Positions 55,933-64,000 of a DNA stretch of 64,000 bases are shown here, in pieces (position 1 is the first letter of the stretch; every line of letters begins with the position of its first letter). The notes beneath the pieces are model-generated. The model searched no databases, was not told the origin of the DNA, and worked only from the letters and a program-made list of their open reading frames with translations. This DNA comes from Sphingomonas kaistensis (GTDB taxonomy: Bacteria; Pseudomonadota; Alphaproteobacteria; Sphingomonadales; Sphingomonadaceae): the NCBI RefSeq assembly GCF_036884275.1, contig NZ_CP145607.1, positions 682,001-746,000 of the forward strand, given 5' to 3'. Position numbers and translations under genes: made by a program.

Positions 55933-56595
55933 GTGGTTCGTCGTTTCGTCCTTATGCTTGCCGTCGCCGCGATGGGCGCCGCCTCCGTTGCTCCCGCTCA
56001 GGTTCTTCCTGGCGGGGCCACGGACCAGGTTGTAGCCGCGGTCGCCAAGACCTTGAACGAACCGATCGTCACCACTCCTCTTTCAAATGATCCCCTCGCC
56101 CCGGCCCAGGTTGCCGGTAGCGAAGAACCTGCGCTTCCCGCTCCTGTCGAGGAAGACAAGCCGGTCGCCGTCACTCGCGGCGCCAGCCTCAGCGAAACCG
56201 TTGCCAAGCTGCGCCGCAGCGACGCCGGTAGCCGTGAGCTCGAATGCCTCGCCGCCGGCGTTTATTTCGAAAGCAAGAGCGAGCCGCTCGCCGGGCAGCT
56301 CGCCGTCGGTCAGGTCATCGCCAATCGTTCGGAAAGCCGGGGTCGCTTTCCGTCCAGCTATTGCGGCGTGCTGACCCAGCGCGGTCAATTCAGCTTTGTT
56401 CGCGGCGGCAAGTGGCCGGCCGTCAACAAGAACAGCCTGCAGTGGAAGAATGCCGTGGCCGTGGCACGCATCGTCGATGCCGATCTTCACGACAGCAGCG
56501 TCGGCAAGGCGATGTTCTTTCATGCCCGCCGGGTCAGCCCGGGCTGGCGCCTGACCCGCGTCGCTGCGGTCGGCAATCACGTCTTCTATCGCTAA
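55933..56595 (+). CDS. SleB-type cell wall hydrolase (exported)
   Basis: A 220-residue protein with a signal peptide (MVRRFVLMLAVAAMGAAS, cut near APA-QV). A low-complexity spacer precedes a C-terminal Hydrolase_2 domain with ELECLAAGVYFESKSEPLAG (catalytic Glu), NRSESRGRFPSSYCGVLTQ, QFSFVRGG and AMFFHARRVSPGW. The family includes SleB and CwlJ lytic enzymes acting on peptidoglycan. GTG 55933 with TTAGG 6 nt upstream is preferred to a TTG at 55927. Confidence 0.85.
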   Translation: MVRRFVLMLAVAAMGAASVAPAQVLPGGATDQVVAAVAKTLNEPIVTTPLSNDPLAPAQVAGSEEPALPAPVEEDKPVAVTRGASLSETVAKLRRSDAGSRELECLAAGVYFESKSEPLAGQLAVGQVIANRSESRGRFPSSYCGVLTQRGQFSFVRGGKWPAVNKNSLQWKNAVAVARIVDADLHDSSVGKAMFFHARRVSPGWRLTRVAAVGNHVFYR

Positions 56596-56637
56596 GTCCC
56601 TGCCCAGCGGCGATTGATCGCACAGGCGCTAGTTTCC

Positions 56638-56652
56638 GTTCCCGTCCTGTTC
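56638..56652. promoter_or_regulatory. LexA (SOS) box of mmcB
   Basis: GTTCCCGTCCTGTTC matches the alphaproteobacterial LexA consensus GTTC-N7-GTTC exactly. It lies 14-28 bases upstream of the mmcB start codon, inside the promoter region. Confidence 0.85.
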
Positions 56653-56665
56653 TAAGTACCCGGGC

Positions 56666-57163
56666 GTGTCCACCGCGCCCGAAACCCTTGCCCCCGCAGC
56701 TTGCTTCCAGGACCTCGCGCCGATCGCGATCGAGGTCGCGCGCGGGGTGACCCGGCTGTTCTGCCGGCAAGATCTGTTCGCGATCTGCGAAGTCCCGCTT
56801 CCCAATGGGCGGCGGGCGGATCTGATGGGGATCGACCCCAAGGGCAAGCTGACCATTGTCGAGATCAAGGTCAGCAAGGCCGACCTCGTTGGCGATGCCA
56901 AGTGGACCGATTATCTCGATTATTGCGACCAGTTCTTCTGGGCGGTGCCGCCGACGCTGGCGGGCCTGCTCGATGAAGAGCGGTTTCTGCCCGACACCGC
57001 CGGGGTGATCGTCGCCGACCGCTATGACGCGGCCGTGGTCCGCGAGGCGCCCGCACGGCCGCTCGCGCCGGCCCGGCGCAAGGCCGAAATCCTGCGCTTC
57101 GCGCGCCGTGCCGCCCGCCGCCTCAGCGCGCAGATCGACCCGACATTGGGTTTTGGCAGCTAG
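56666..57163 (+). CDS. mmcB: MmcB family DNA repair protein
   Basis: A 165-residue protein with a PD-(D/E)xK-like core: VPLPNGRRADLMGIDPKG (Asp), then TIVEIKVSKADLVGDAKW (E-x-K). The family ends DTAGVIVADRYDAAVVREAP, HPLAPARRK-like RPLAPARRKAEILRFARRA. In Caulobacter MmcB is SOS-induced and protects against mitomycin C. It starts at a GTG directly behind a perfect LexA box. It converges on an ankyrin gene with a 4-base overlap. Confidence 0.9.
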   Translation: MSTAPETLAPAACFQDLAPIAIEVARGVTRLFCRQDLFAICEVPLPNGRRADLMGIDPKGKLTIVEIKVSKADLVGDAKWTDYLDYCDQFFWAVPPTLAGLLDEERFLPDTAGVIVADRYDAAVVREAPARPLAPARRKAEILRFARRAARRLSAQIDPTLGFGS

Positions 57164-57762
57164 AGCTTGGGTCCGGCGATCGTAAGCGGCTTCTTGGCTG
57201 CCTTGGCCGCATCCATCAGCCGCAGCATTTCGGGCCCGCGACTATCCATCTTGGCATAGTCGCGCGCGCTGCGACCGGTCGCGTTGTCGGTCTTGTTCGA
57301 ATTGGCCCCGCGCTCGGCGAGCAGCCGGACCAGCGGCAAATTGCGCTGCTGCACCGCGATAATCAGCGCGGTTTCGCCACGACGGTTGGTACGGTCGACC
57401 TCCGCCCCGCGTGCCAGGAGCAGGTCGGCCCCTTCCGCAAACCCGATGCGCGACGCGAGGATCAGCGGCGTGTCGCCGGCGCGATTGGCGATATTGGCGT
57501 CGGCCCCCTTGCCGAGCAGGAAGCGCAGCCAGGTGAGGTCACGCTGACCGACGACCAGGTGAAGCCCCGCATCGCCGCGATCATCGCGATAATTGACGAC
57601 ATTGGATCCAGGCTGCTCGATCAGTTCGGTGACCTTGCCGCCGTCGCGCTCCCGCACTGCCTGGAGGAAGCTATAGCCGGGGCTGGTCGACACCTGCGCG
57701 GCAGCCGGCACCGCCAGGCTCATCAACAGCAGGGCTCCAACCCCCAGACGCCGCTTGCTCAT
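57160..57762 (-). CDS. exported ankyrin-repeat protein
   Basis: A 200-residue protein with a signal peptide (MSKRRLGVGALLLMSLAVPA, cut near AAA-QV). It has about four ankyrin repeats, e.g. RAGDTPLILASRIGFAEG, RRGETALIIAVQQRNLPL and GRSARDYAKMDSRG. Periplasmic ankyrin proteins bind other proteins; some support catalases or inhibitors. The partner is unknown. ATG 57762 gives the signal peptide; longer frames do not. Confidence 0.85.
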   Translation of the reverse strand: MSKRRLGVGALLLMSLAVPAAAQVSTSPGYSFLQAVRERDGGKVTELIEQPGSNVVNYRDDRGDAGLHLVVGQRDLTWLRFLLGKGADANIANRAGDTPLILASRIGFAEGADLLLARGAEVDRTNRRGETALIIAVQQRNLPLVRLLAERGANSNKTDNATGRSARDYAKMDSRGPEMLRLMDAAKAAKKPLTIAGPKL

Positions 57763-57834
57763 CGAATGTCCTACCCGTCGATCCACGTTAAACTCTTGAT
57801 TGCGCGGGCCTAGCAGACCAAGTCTGGGCCGCCA

Positions 57835-58284
57835 ATGAACAAGCCGATGCCCGACAAATCCCGCTGGTGGGATCAGCCGCTCGCCGCGCTCGACGCCGCG
57901 CAATGGGAAGCGTTGTGTGATGGCTGCGGCCGGTGCTGCCTCCACAAGCTAGAGGATGCCGACACCGGCGAGCTTTATCCGACCAACGTCGCCTGCAAGC
58001 TGCTCGACCGCAAGCACGGCCGCTGCACCGATTATCCCAACCGCAAGAAATGGGTCGCCGATTGCGTCCAATTGTCGAAGGATAAGCTCGAAGAGCTCGA
58101 ATGGCTGCCCGGCACCTGCGCCTACCGGCTGCGGGCGTTCGGCGAACCGCTTCACGACTGGCATTATCTCGAAAGCGGCAGCCGCGAGAGCGTGCACGAG
58201 GCGGGCATGTCGACCCGCGGGTGGACTGTCAGCGAAGTCGATGCGGGCGAGCTCGAGTATCACCTCGTCGATCGTGATCTCTGA
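57835..58284 (+). CDS. YcgN/UPF0260 family cysteine-cluster protein
   Basis: A 149-residue protein with the UPF0260 pattern. DGCGRCCLHKLEDADTGELY, NVACKLLD, RCTDYPNRKKWVADCVQL and LPGTCAYRLR supply a CxxCC-type cysteine cluster likely to bind metal. HYLESGSRESVHEAG and WTVSEVD are also family landmarks. No activity is established. Its last 11 bases overlap the metallopeptidase-like gene. Confidence 0.92.
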   Translation: MNKPMPDKSRWWDQPLAALDAAQWEALCDGCGRCCLHKLEDADTGELYPTNVACKLLDRKHGRCTDYPNRKKWVADCVQLSKDKLEELEWLPGTCAYRLRAFGEPLHDWHYLESGSRESVHEAGMSTRGWTVSEVDAGELEYHLVDRDL

Positions 58285-58966
58285 CGACCCGCGCCTGCCG
58301 TTGCCGGTGCGGATCAGCCGGCTGAAGCGCTCACGGCGGTTGCGGCTGCGGGTCGATCATGACGCCAGGCTGCTCAAGCTCACCATGCCCTGGCGCCACT
58401 CGGCCCGCGCGGCGCTCGACTGGGTGGTGGGGCAACGGCCGTGGATCGAGCGCCAGCTCGCCGCCGCGCCCGACGCCGTGCCGCTTCACGACGGTGCCAC
58501 CATTCCTGTCGAAGGTGTGCCGCTCGCGATCGTCCATCAGCCGGATGCGCGGCGCGGCGTGCGGGTCGAGGGCCAGGAGCTGATCATCGGCGGTCCCGCC
58601 GAAAGCGTGCCGGCCGCGATCGAACGCTGGCTGCGTGCCCTCGCCCGCGAACGGTTGAGTGCCGAGACCGCTCGAGTCGCCGCGGCGGCGGGCGTCACGG
58701 TCCGCTCGGTCAGCGTCGGCGATGCGGCGAGCCGATGGGGTAGCTGTTCTTCGTCAGGGGCGATCCGCTTCAGTTGGCGATTGATCCTCGCGCCGCCGCA
58801 CGTCCTCCGCTTCGTCGTCGCGCACGAAGTCGCGCACCGCCTCCACATGGATCATTCGCCCGCCTTCAAGGCCGCCGAGGAGCGATTGTTCGGCGGACCG
58901 GTCGGCCCCGCCCGCTCAGAATTGCGTCGGCTCAGCCCGTCGCTGCGTGCCGTCGGTCGGCGCTAG
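58274..58966 (+). CDS. M48/YgjP-type zinc metallopeptidase-like protein
   Basis: A 230-residue protein of the YgjP (DUF45) family. It has SRWGSCSSSGAIRFSWRLIL followed by the zinc motif VAHEVAHRLHMDHSPAF (HExxH). The start is a GTG inside the end of the YcgN gene. The last 51 bases overlap the 3' end of the convergent penicillin-binding protein gene; both frames are intact. A cytosolic protease or SprT-like role is inferred from the family. Confidence 0.88.
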   Translation: MISDDPRLPLPVRISRLKRSRRLRLRVDHDARLLKLTMPWRHSARAALDWVVGQRPWIERQLAAAPDAVPLHDGATIPVEGVPLAIVHQPDARRGVRVEGQELIIGGPAESVPAAIERWLRALARERLSAETARVAAAAGVTVRSVSVGDAASRWGSCSSSGAIRFSWRLILAPPHVLRFVVAHEVAHRLHMDHSPAFKAAEERLFGGPVGPARSELRRLSPSLRAVGRR

Positions 58967-61078
58967 CACCGGTCGCTCGCGCGGGGCCGGCGGCGGGGTC
59001 GGCGCGGGCGCGGGGGTCGGGGCGCGGCGGTCCACCGGGGGCTGGCCGAAGATGCGATCGACCTCGGTCGGCTCGGGCGCCGGACCCGGCTGAGTTACCG
59101 GTTGTGGGGTGATCGGTTCGGGCCCGAGCGGGTCAGCGGTCGGCGTTTCGATCGGATTGCCATTCTCGTCGATCAGCGGATCCAGCGCAAACTGGTCGTT
59201 GCCGAGGAAGCTTTCTTCGCCCGGCTCGAGCTGCCAGTCGGGCATCGGCACTTCGGTCTGGAACTGCTCCACCGGGCGATTGGCGACCGCCTTGACCATG
59301 AAATCACGGAATGCGCCTGCGGGGGCAGTGCCGCCCTGGAGGCCGGAAATCGCCTTGGCATCGTCGCGGCCCATCCACACGCCGGTGGTGATCCCGCTCG
59401 AAAAGCCGATGAACCAGCCGTCGCGGTTGGATTGGGTGGTGCCGGTCTTGCCCGCGACCGGGCGGCCGATCTGCGCCGCGCGGCCGGTGCCGCTCATCAC
59501 CGCGGTCTGGAGAAGGTCGGTCATTCCCGCCGCGACCCACGGTGCGACGAGGACGCGGTCTTCGGTCGCGCTGTGCCGGTAGAGCAACCGGCCATCGGCG
59601 CTGGTCACACGGGTGATCGCATAGGGGCTGACCGAAATGCCGCGATTGGACACGGCCGCATAAGCGCGGGTCATGTCGATCAGCCGGACGTCGGCGGTGC
59701 CCAGCACCATCGATGGATAGGTCGAGATGGGCGAGGTGATTCCGAACCGCCGCGCCATGTCGGCGATGGTCCCGAAGCCGAGCTCCGCGCCGATCTTGGC
59801 GCTGACCGTGTTGATCGAGCGCGCAAAAGCTTCGCGCAGGCTTACCGGCCCGAGAAAGCTGCGGGTCGAATTGCGCGGACGCCAGCCTTCGACGTCGACC
59901 GGTTCGTCGACGACCGTGGTGGTCGGCTTCATCCCGCTTTCGAGCGCGGCGAGATAAACGAACAGCTTGAACGCCGATCCCGGCTGGCGCTGGGCCTGGG
60001 TCGCGCGATTGTAGATGCTCGACACATAATCGCGTCCGCCGATCATCGCCCGCACCGCCCCGTCGCGGTCGAGCGCGACCAAGGCGCCCTGGGCGCCGTT
60101 CGGCGTGTTGGCATTGATCGCGCGGTCGCCCGCCGCCTGCATGTTGGTGTCGAGCGTGGTCCACACCTCGATCGGCTCGCTGGTCTCGTCGATCAGCGTG
60201 TCGAGCTGCGGCAGCGCCCAGTCGGTGAAATAGCGAACGCTGTTCTGCTTGGTGCTGGGCTGCACCACGATCTGCGCCGGGTCGACGGAGGCAGCGGCGT
60301 CCGCCGTGACGAAGCCGTTGTCGACCATCGATTGCAGCACCACCCCTGCGCGGCCGCGCGCCGCTTCGACGTCGGCGGTTGGGGAATAATTGCTCGGCGC
60401 CTTGACCAGCCCGGCGATGACGGTCGCTTCGCCAAGGCTGAGACGCGATGCGCTATGCCCGAAAAAGGTGCGGCTGGCGGCATCGATGCCGTAGGCGCCG
60501 CCACCGAAATAGACGCGGTTGAGATAAAGCTCGAGGATCTGATTCTTGCTGAACTTGGCCTCGATCGCCATCGCCAGCACCGCTTCGCGCAGCTTGCGGG
60601 CAAAGGTCCGGGTGTTCGACAGGAAAATATTGCGCGCCAGCTGCTGGGTGATGGTCGAGCCGCCCTGGCTCCACCGCCCGGTCTGCGCCCGGACCTTGAG
60701 CGAGCGGGCCATGCCGATCGGGTCGACCCCCGGATGGTGACGGAAGCGCTTGTCCTCCACCGCGATCATCGCCGCGCGCATGGTGCCGGGAATACGCTCG
60801 TAGGGGATCCATTGGCCAAGGTTGGGGCCGAGCTGGACCAGCAGCTTGCCGTCGGCCGATCGCACCCGGATGTTCTGGCCGAGGTCGCTGCGGTTCGACA
60901 GGCTCTGGTAGGACGGCAGCTGGGTGTAGGCGACCGCCACCGCGACGCCGAGCGCGATCATGCCGAGCAAGGCCGCGACCAGCCCCCATTTGAACAAACG
61001 CAGCAGCCAGCCACCGATGCCGAGGCCGGGCTCGGCGGCAGCCGGTGCGGAACGAGGACGGACGGGCTGCCTGGCCAT
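58916..61078 (-). CDS. class A penicillin-binding protein (transglycosylase/transpeptidase)
   Basis: A 720-residue bifunctional peptidoglycan synthase. A membrane anchor (about 30-52) is followed by the GT51 domain (AVEDKRFRHHPGVDPIGMAR, GGSTITQQLARN, KILE-like QILELYLNRVYFG). The transpeptidase has Ser in RQPGSAFKLFVY (SxxK), SIN and KTGTTQSNRDGWFIG (KTG). The C-terminal 100 residues are Pro-rich and low in complexity. It polymerises and cross-links glycan at the outer face of the inner membrane. Confidence 0.93.
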   Translation of the reverse strand: MARQPVRPRSAPAAAEPGLGIGGWLLRLFKWGLVAALLGMIALGVAVAVAYTQLPSYQSLSNRSDLGQNIRVRSADGKLLVQLGPNLGQWIPYERIPGTMRAAMIAVEDKRFRHHPGVDPIGMARSLKVRAQTGRWSQGGSTITQQLARNIFLSNTRTFARKLREAVLAMAIEAKFSKNQILELYLNRVYFGGGAYGIDAASRTFFGHSASRLSLGEATVIAGLVKAPSNYSPTADVEAARGRAGVVLQSMVDNGFVTADAAASVDPAQIVVQPSTKQNSVRYFTDWALPQLDTLIDETSEPIEVWTTLDTNMQAAGDRAINANTPNGAQGALVALDRDGAVRAMIGGRDYVSSIYNRATQAQRQPGSAFKLFVYLAALESGMKPTTTVVDEPVDVEGWRPRNSTRSFLGPVSLREAFARSINTVSAKIGAELGFGTIADMARRFGITSPISTYPSMVLGTADVRLIDMTRAYAAVSNRGISVSPYAITRVTSADGRLLYRHSATEDRVLVAPWVAAGMTDLLQTAVMSGTGRAAQIGRPVAGKTGTTQSNRDGWFIGFSSGITTGVWMGRDDAKAISGLQGGTAPAGAFRDFMVKAVANRPVEQFQTEVPMPDWQLEPGEESFLGNDQFALDPLIDENGNPIETPTADPLGPEPITPQPVTQPGPAPEPTEVDRIFGQPPVDRRAPTPAPAPTPPPAPRERPVLAPTDGTQRRAEPTQF

Positions 61079-61152
61079 GTGGGCAAAGGGTTAGGGTCTA
61101 AGTCGTTGGGCGGCAAGAGTCCGGGTGCGATGTCGCTTGCCGCCCGGTGCGC

Positions 61153-61566
61153 TTATTCCTTGGGCTTGAAGTCAAGGCTGGCCGAATTGATGCAATAGCG
61201 CAGGCCCTCGGGTCCCGGGCCATCGGGGAAGACGTGGCCAAGATGCCCGGCGCATTTGGCGCATCGCACTTCGACCCGCTGCATGCCGAGGCTGTTATCC
61301 TCGATATTGGTCACGGCGTCGGACTCGACCGGCGCGGTGAAGCTCGGCCAGCCGCTGCCGCTGTCATATTTGGTGTCGCTCTCAAACAAGGACGCACCGC
61401 ACCCGCCGCAGACATATTCGCCTGCGGCCTTGTTGCCGAGAAGCTCGCCGGTCCACGCCCGTTCGGTGCCGTGGCGGCGCAGGATGTTGAAGCGCTCGGG
61501 GCCGAGCTTGTCGAGCCATTCCTGCTCGGTCTGCGGCATGTCCTTGGTGGGGGGCTGATCGCTCAT
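61153..61566 (-). CDS. msrB: peptide-methionine (R)-S-oxide reductase
   Basis: A 137-residue MsrB. The zinc Cys pairs are CGGCG and [12 protein letters not shown], the core is [12 protein letters not shown] and the catalytic Cys is in [11 protein letters not shown]. It repairs Met-R-sulfoxide. ATG 61566 fits the family; the extended frame upstream does not. There is no signal peptide, so it is cytosolic. Confidence 0.95.
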   Translation of the reverse strand: MSDQPPTKDMPQTEQEWLDKLGPERFNILRRHGTERAWTGELLGNKAAGEYVCGGCGASLFESDTKYDSGSGWPSFTAPVESDAVTNIEDNSLGMQRVEVRCAKCAGHLGHVFPDGPGPEGLRYCINSASLDFKPKE

Positions 61567-61670
61567 GAAGGCATTCTCCTTTGCCCTCGAATGTGGGGAT
61601 TGGCCGCCCCCGGGCAATGGTTAGCGGCGGTTTTACCAAGTTTACACCAATTCGGACGTATCCCGGCGGA

Positions 61671-62192
61671 ATGCGCTGGACCGCGTTCCTTCTTGCGACT
61701 TGCCTGTTCGCCTCGGCCCCCGCCGTGGCGGAGCCGACGCCCTGTCGCCTGTGCGGTGGCGGAAGCGACGGTTTTACCACGCCGGCGACGAACGACGCGC
61801 TGCCGATGGCGCTGGAGGTGCAGACCAGTCTCGACTTCGACCGGGTGATCCTCACCGGTCCGGCCGGCGGCACCGCCAGGCTGACTCCAGACGGAGCGCG
61901 GCAGACCAGCGGCGCGCTGGCAGCGCTGACCGGGCGCGCGATGATCGGGGAGATCGTCATCCGCGGCGAGCCCGGGCGGCAAATCCGGGTCGATCTTCCG
62001 CAACGCATCGACCTGTACGGCTTTTCCGGTGGCTCGCTGGCGCTGACCCGCATCAGCAGCGACCTTCCCCTCCTGCCCCGGCTCGACCCCGACGGTCGCC
62101 TGCGCGTCCGGTTCGGCGGCGAGCTGTTCATCAGCGGCGATGCCGAAGGCGATTATCGCGGCGACGTTCCTATCACGGTGGATTATCTATGA
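61671..62192 (+). CDS. DUF4402-like exported protein
   Basis: A 173-residue protein with a signal peptide (MRWTAFLLATCLFASAPAVA). The mature start has a Cys pair (CRLCGG), then VQTSLDFDRVILTG and an end GDYRGDVPITVDYL. That end matches the DUF4402 pattern (GxYxGxxxVTVxY). It overlaps the next DUF4402 gene by 4 bases. It is a probable minor subunit or tip relative of the fimbrial system at 18.8-23.1 kb, with no chaperone or usher beside it. Confidence 0.7.
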   Translation: MRWTAFLLATCLFASAPAVAEPTPCRLCGGGSDGFTTPATNDALPMALEVQTSLDFDRVILTGPAGGTARLTPDGARQTSGALAALTGRAMIGEIVIRGEPGRQIRVDLPQRIDLYGFSGGSLALTRISSDLPLLPRLDPDGRLRVRFGGELFISGDAEGDYRGDVPITVDYL

Positions 62193-62701
62193 AGCGGATT
62201 GCGGTCGTCGTCGGCGCCGGGGTGCTGACGCTGCTTTCCTCTCCCGCTGCGGCGCAGACCAGCACGACGGGACCCAAGGCGACCGCGACGGTCAAAGTCC
62301 AGAAGCCGCTTCAGTTGACCGCGCTGCGCGATCTCCAGTTCGGAACGGTCCTGGTCGGCGCGTTCACGGGCACGCAGACCGTCACCATCGCTTCAACGGG
62401 ACGGACCTGTGGCAGCGGATCGGGGCTGACCTGTTCGGGCACCTTCACCACCGCGCAATTCCGGTTGGTGGGATCGAACAACAGCGTTGCGCTGATCACC
62501 TCGCCGACCCCCACGGTCAGTCTCAGCAACGGGGCCGGCGCAACCCTAGCGCTGACGCTCAGCTTCCCGTCGAGTGTGACTATCGACAACAGCGGCAATC
62601 CGGGAAAGCTGTTCGAGGTAGGCGGCAGCCTCCCCTTCACCTCGACCATGGCCGACGGCATCTACACCGGCACCATCGATATCCAGGTCGCCTACCAGTA
62701 A
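62189..62701 (+). CDS. DUF4402 fimbrial subunit-like protein (satellite copy)
   Basis: A 170-residue exported protein (signal MKRIAVVVGAGVLTLLSSPAAA). The mature part has KPLQLTALRDLQFGTVLVG, a Cys pair in RTCGSGSGLTCSG, and ends DGIYTGTIDIQVAYQ. It is a clear paralog of the subunit at 22590, sharing KPLQLTALR, NSGxPG and IDIQVAYQ. Translation is coupled to the preceding DUF4402-like gene. Assembly presumably depends on the distant chaperone and usher. Confidence 0.87.
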   Translation: MKRIAVVVGAGVLTLLSSPAAAQTSTTGPKATATVKVQKPLQLTALRDLQFGTVLVGAFTGTQTVTIASTGRTCGSGSGLTCSGTFTTAQFRLVGSNNSVALITSPTPTVSLSNGAGATLALTLSFPSSVTIDNSGNPGKLFEVGGSLPFTSTMADGIYTGTIDIQVAYQ

Positions 62702-62704
62702 GCC

Positions 62705-63562
62705 TCAGCTCTGGGTGGTGTTTCCGCCGTCCGGATGGAGCACCTGGCCGGTCATGTAGCTGGCGTCCTCGCAGGCCAGGAACAGGAAGCTCGGAGCGAC
62801 CTCGTTGGGCTGACCCGGGCGGCCCATCGGCGTATCCTTGCCGAATTCCGGCATCTTCTCGGGCGGCTGGCCGCCGAAGGGGTTGAGCGGGGTCCAGATC
62901 GGACCCGGTGCGACGCCGTTCACGCGGATGCCCTGTTCGACCAGATTCTTGGCGAGGCTGCGGGTGAAGGCGGTGATCGCGCCCTTGGTGGCCGAATAAT
63001 CGAGCAGGATCGGCGCGCCCTTGTACATCGTTTCCGACGTGCAATTCACGATCGCCGCACCTTTCTTCAGATGCGGCATCGAGGCCTGGACCATGAAGAA
63101 CATCGAAAAGATGTTGCTCTGGAAGGTCCGCCGCATCTGTTCTTCGGTGATGTCCTCGATCTTTTCGTCGGGATGCTGCTCGCCCGCATTGTTGATCAGG
63201 ATGTCGAGCTGGCCGAAGGTGTCGACCACCTGCTGGACGGCCTTGAAGCAATGATCGCGGTCGCCGAGGTCGCCGGGAATGCAGATGGCGCGGCGGCCTT
63301 CGGCTTCGACGAACTTTATCGTGTCGGCGGCATCCTCATGCTCGTTGAGATAGAGGATCGCGACGTCTGCGCCTTCGCGGGCGAACAGTACCGCAACCGC
63401 GCGGCCGATGCCGCTGTCACCGCCGGTGACAATCGCCACCTTGCCCTTGAGCCGGCCCGAGCCCGCGTAACGCGGCTGCCATTCGGGCTTCGGGTCGAGC
63501 TCATGCTCGTTGCCGGGCAGCTTCGGCTCTTCGTGCGTGGGGGGATCGAGCACCTCGGCCAT
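62705..63562 (-). CDS. general-stress-type SDR oxidoreductase
   Basis: A 285-residue SDR of the YhdF/YdaD type. An extended N-terminus (HEEPKLPGNEHELDPKPEW) precedes VAIVTGGDSGIGRAVAVLFA, INNAGEQHP, catalytic Ser in NCTSETMYKG and YSATKGA. It ends with DASYMTGQVLHPDGG. Relatives in Bacillus are sigma-B stress proteins; the substrate is unknown. The stop lies 3 bases from the DUF4402 subunit stop (convergent). Confidence 0.9.
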   Translation of the reverse strand: MAEVLDPPTHEEPKLPGNEHELDPKPEWQPRYAGSGRLKGKVAIVTGGDSGIGRAVAVLFAREGADVAILYLNEHEDAADTIKFVEAEGRRAICIPGDLGDRDHCFKAVQQVVDTFGQLDILINNAGEQHPDEKIEDITEEQMRRTFQSNIFSMFFMVQASMPHLKKGAAIVNCTSETMYKGAPILLDYSATKGAITAFTRSLAKNLVEQGIRVNGVAPGPIWTPLNPFGGQPPEKMPEFGKDTPMGRPGQPNEVAPSFLFLACEDASYMTGQVLHPDGGNTTQS

Positions 63563-63566
63563 CGGC

Positions 63567-63815
63567 TCAACCCTGCTTGACGGCGAGACCGCGCGGGGTG
63601 GGCTTGCGCTCGACCGCGGCAGGGCTCTTGGCCGAGCGGCACTTGGCGACGATGGTCGGGAAATCGAAATCGGTGCTACCGGCAAGAACGTCGCCGCTCG
63701 CCGCTTCGCAGGCGGCAGCGCTTTCGTAGCGCGCGGGCGCAATCGCGACCTGCTGGCAGGCAGCGCCGCCGTCGGCGCAGCCCAGAATGGCAATGACGTA
63801 GGAAACCGGACCCAT
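63567..63815 (-). CDS. small Cys-containing conserved hypothetical
   Basis: An 82-residue frame starting MGPVSYVIAILGCADGGAAC. It has three spaced Cys in the first half (CADGG, AACQQV, AACEAAS) and a later AKCRS. The pattern YVIAILGCADGGAACQ with even Cys spacing recurs in sphingomonads, but no function is known. It ends 5 bases before the SDR gene on the same strand and may share its transcript. Confidence 0.65.
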   Translation of the reverse strand: MGPVSYVIAILGCADGGAACQQVAIAPARYESAAACEAASGDVLAGSTDFDFPTIVAKCRSAKSPAAVERKPTPRGLAVKQG

Positions 63816-63928
63816 GTGCTTAACCCCGCAAGGTGACTTACCCTAAAAACGGGGAAATAAGGCCGTTGTTCCAATCGTTTCGGCGGGGGGTTTGCGCCGT
63901 CCGGGGTGGCCACCTACCTAGGCTGGCA

Positions 63929-64000
63929 ATGCCCCCCGCCGAAACCGTTGCCCCGACCCGCGAACGCAGCGGTCTGAAAGTCCTGCTGCGCTTCCTGCCC
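63929..64000 (+). CDS. start of a gene, possibly an ABC transporter permease (truncated by window)
   Basis: The last 24 codons read MPPAETVAPTRERSGLKVLL then RFLP. A short polar start ending in LKxLLRFLP resembles the N-terminus of sphingomonad ABC exporters of the MsbA type, but too little is present to be sure. The 113 bases before it show no other gene. Confidence 0.4.
   Translation, partial: MPPAETVAPTRERSGLKVLLRFLP

Overview
The window reads as the chromosome of an alphaproteobacterium of the order Sphingomonadales (Sphingomonas-like). The case rests on high GC, a Caulobacter-type origin neighbourhood (leuS-lptE-holA, parB-parA-rsmG-mnmG-mnmE, rho, hemJ, hemE, then maf-aroE-coaE-dnaQ), and typical alphaproteobacterial families (DUF1491, DUF3576, DUF4402, MmcB, a GTTCN7GTTC LexA box). 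It is almost wholly core genome. No transposase, integrase, phage gene, toxin-antitoxin pair or CRISPR array was seen.

Layout. 1-4 kb: small accessory genes (zinc ribbon, short HTH-like ORF in a cluster of GGGTCAC repeats, PilZ protein, peroxiredoxin, acyltransferase, DUF1810 protein, a 48-residue membrane protein, an SDR). 3.8-4.5 kb: rpmI-rplT with a terminator. 4.5-11 kb: glyoxylate bypass, aceA, glcB and a DUF5996 gene on the minus strand, facing a divergent RamB/ScfR-type regulator. 11-14.4 kb: pheST. 14.4-17.2 kb: plsC, a YdcF-like gene and ftsEX. 18.7 kb: tRNA-Leu(GAG). 18.8-23.1 kb: an atypical chaperone-usher operon (DUF4402 subunit, chaperone, usher). 23.2-23.7 kb: a small exported peptide and a PspC protein behind a predicted sigma-54 promoter with upstream repeats. 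23.8-27.8 kb: prs, nadE, gltX. 27.9-35 kb: a TonB-like protein and a complete riboflavin set (ribD, ribE, an HTH-fused ribB with a degenerate RibA domain, ribH, and further on a separate true ribA), with lolA, a candidate structured RNA and xthA between.

37.6-56 kb is the replication-origin region. Genes from parB to hemE run leftward and genes from maf to DUF1491 run rightward, away from the hemE-maf intergenic segment. That segment holds DnaA-box-like palindromes and four GANTC sites, and is the best oriC candidate. Two parS sites lie 5-7 kb to its left, beside their parAB genes.

56-64 kb: a SleB-type hydrolase, mmcB under a LexA box, an ankyrin protein, a YcgN protein, a YgjP-type metallopeptidase, a class A PBP, msrB, a second pair of DUF4402 genes without chaperone or usher, a stress-type SDR, and the first 24 codons of another gene.

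The most notable points are the oriC/parS architecture, the sigma-54 promoter with tandem upstream repeats before a mini psp-like unit, the HTH-RibB protein with a possible autoregulatory operator, the DUF4402 fimbrial operon with its distant satellite subunits, and the LexA box of mmcB.
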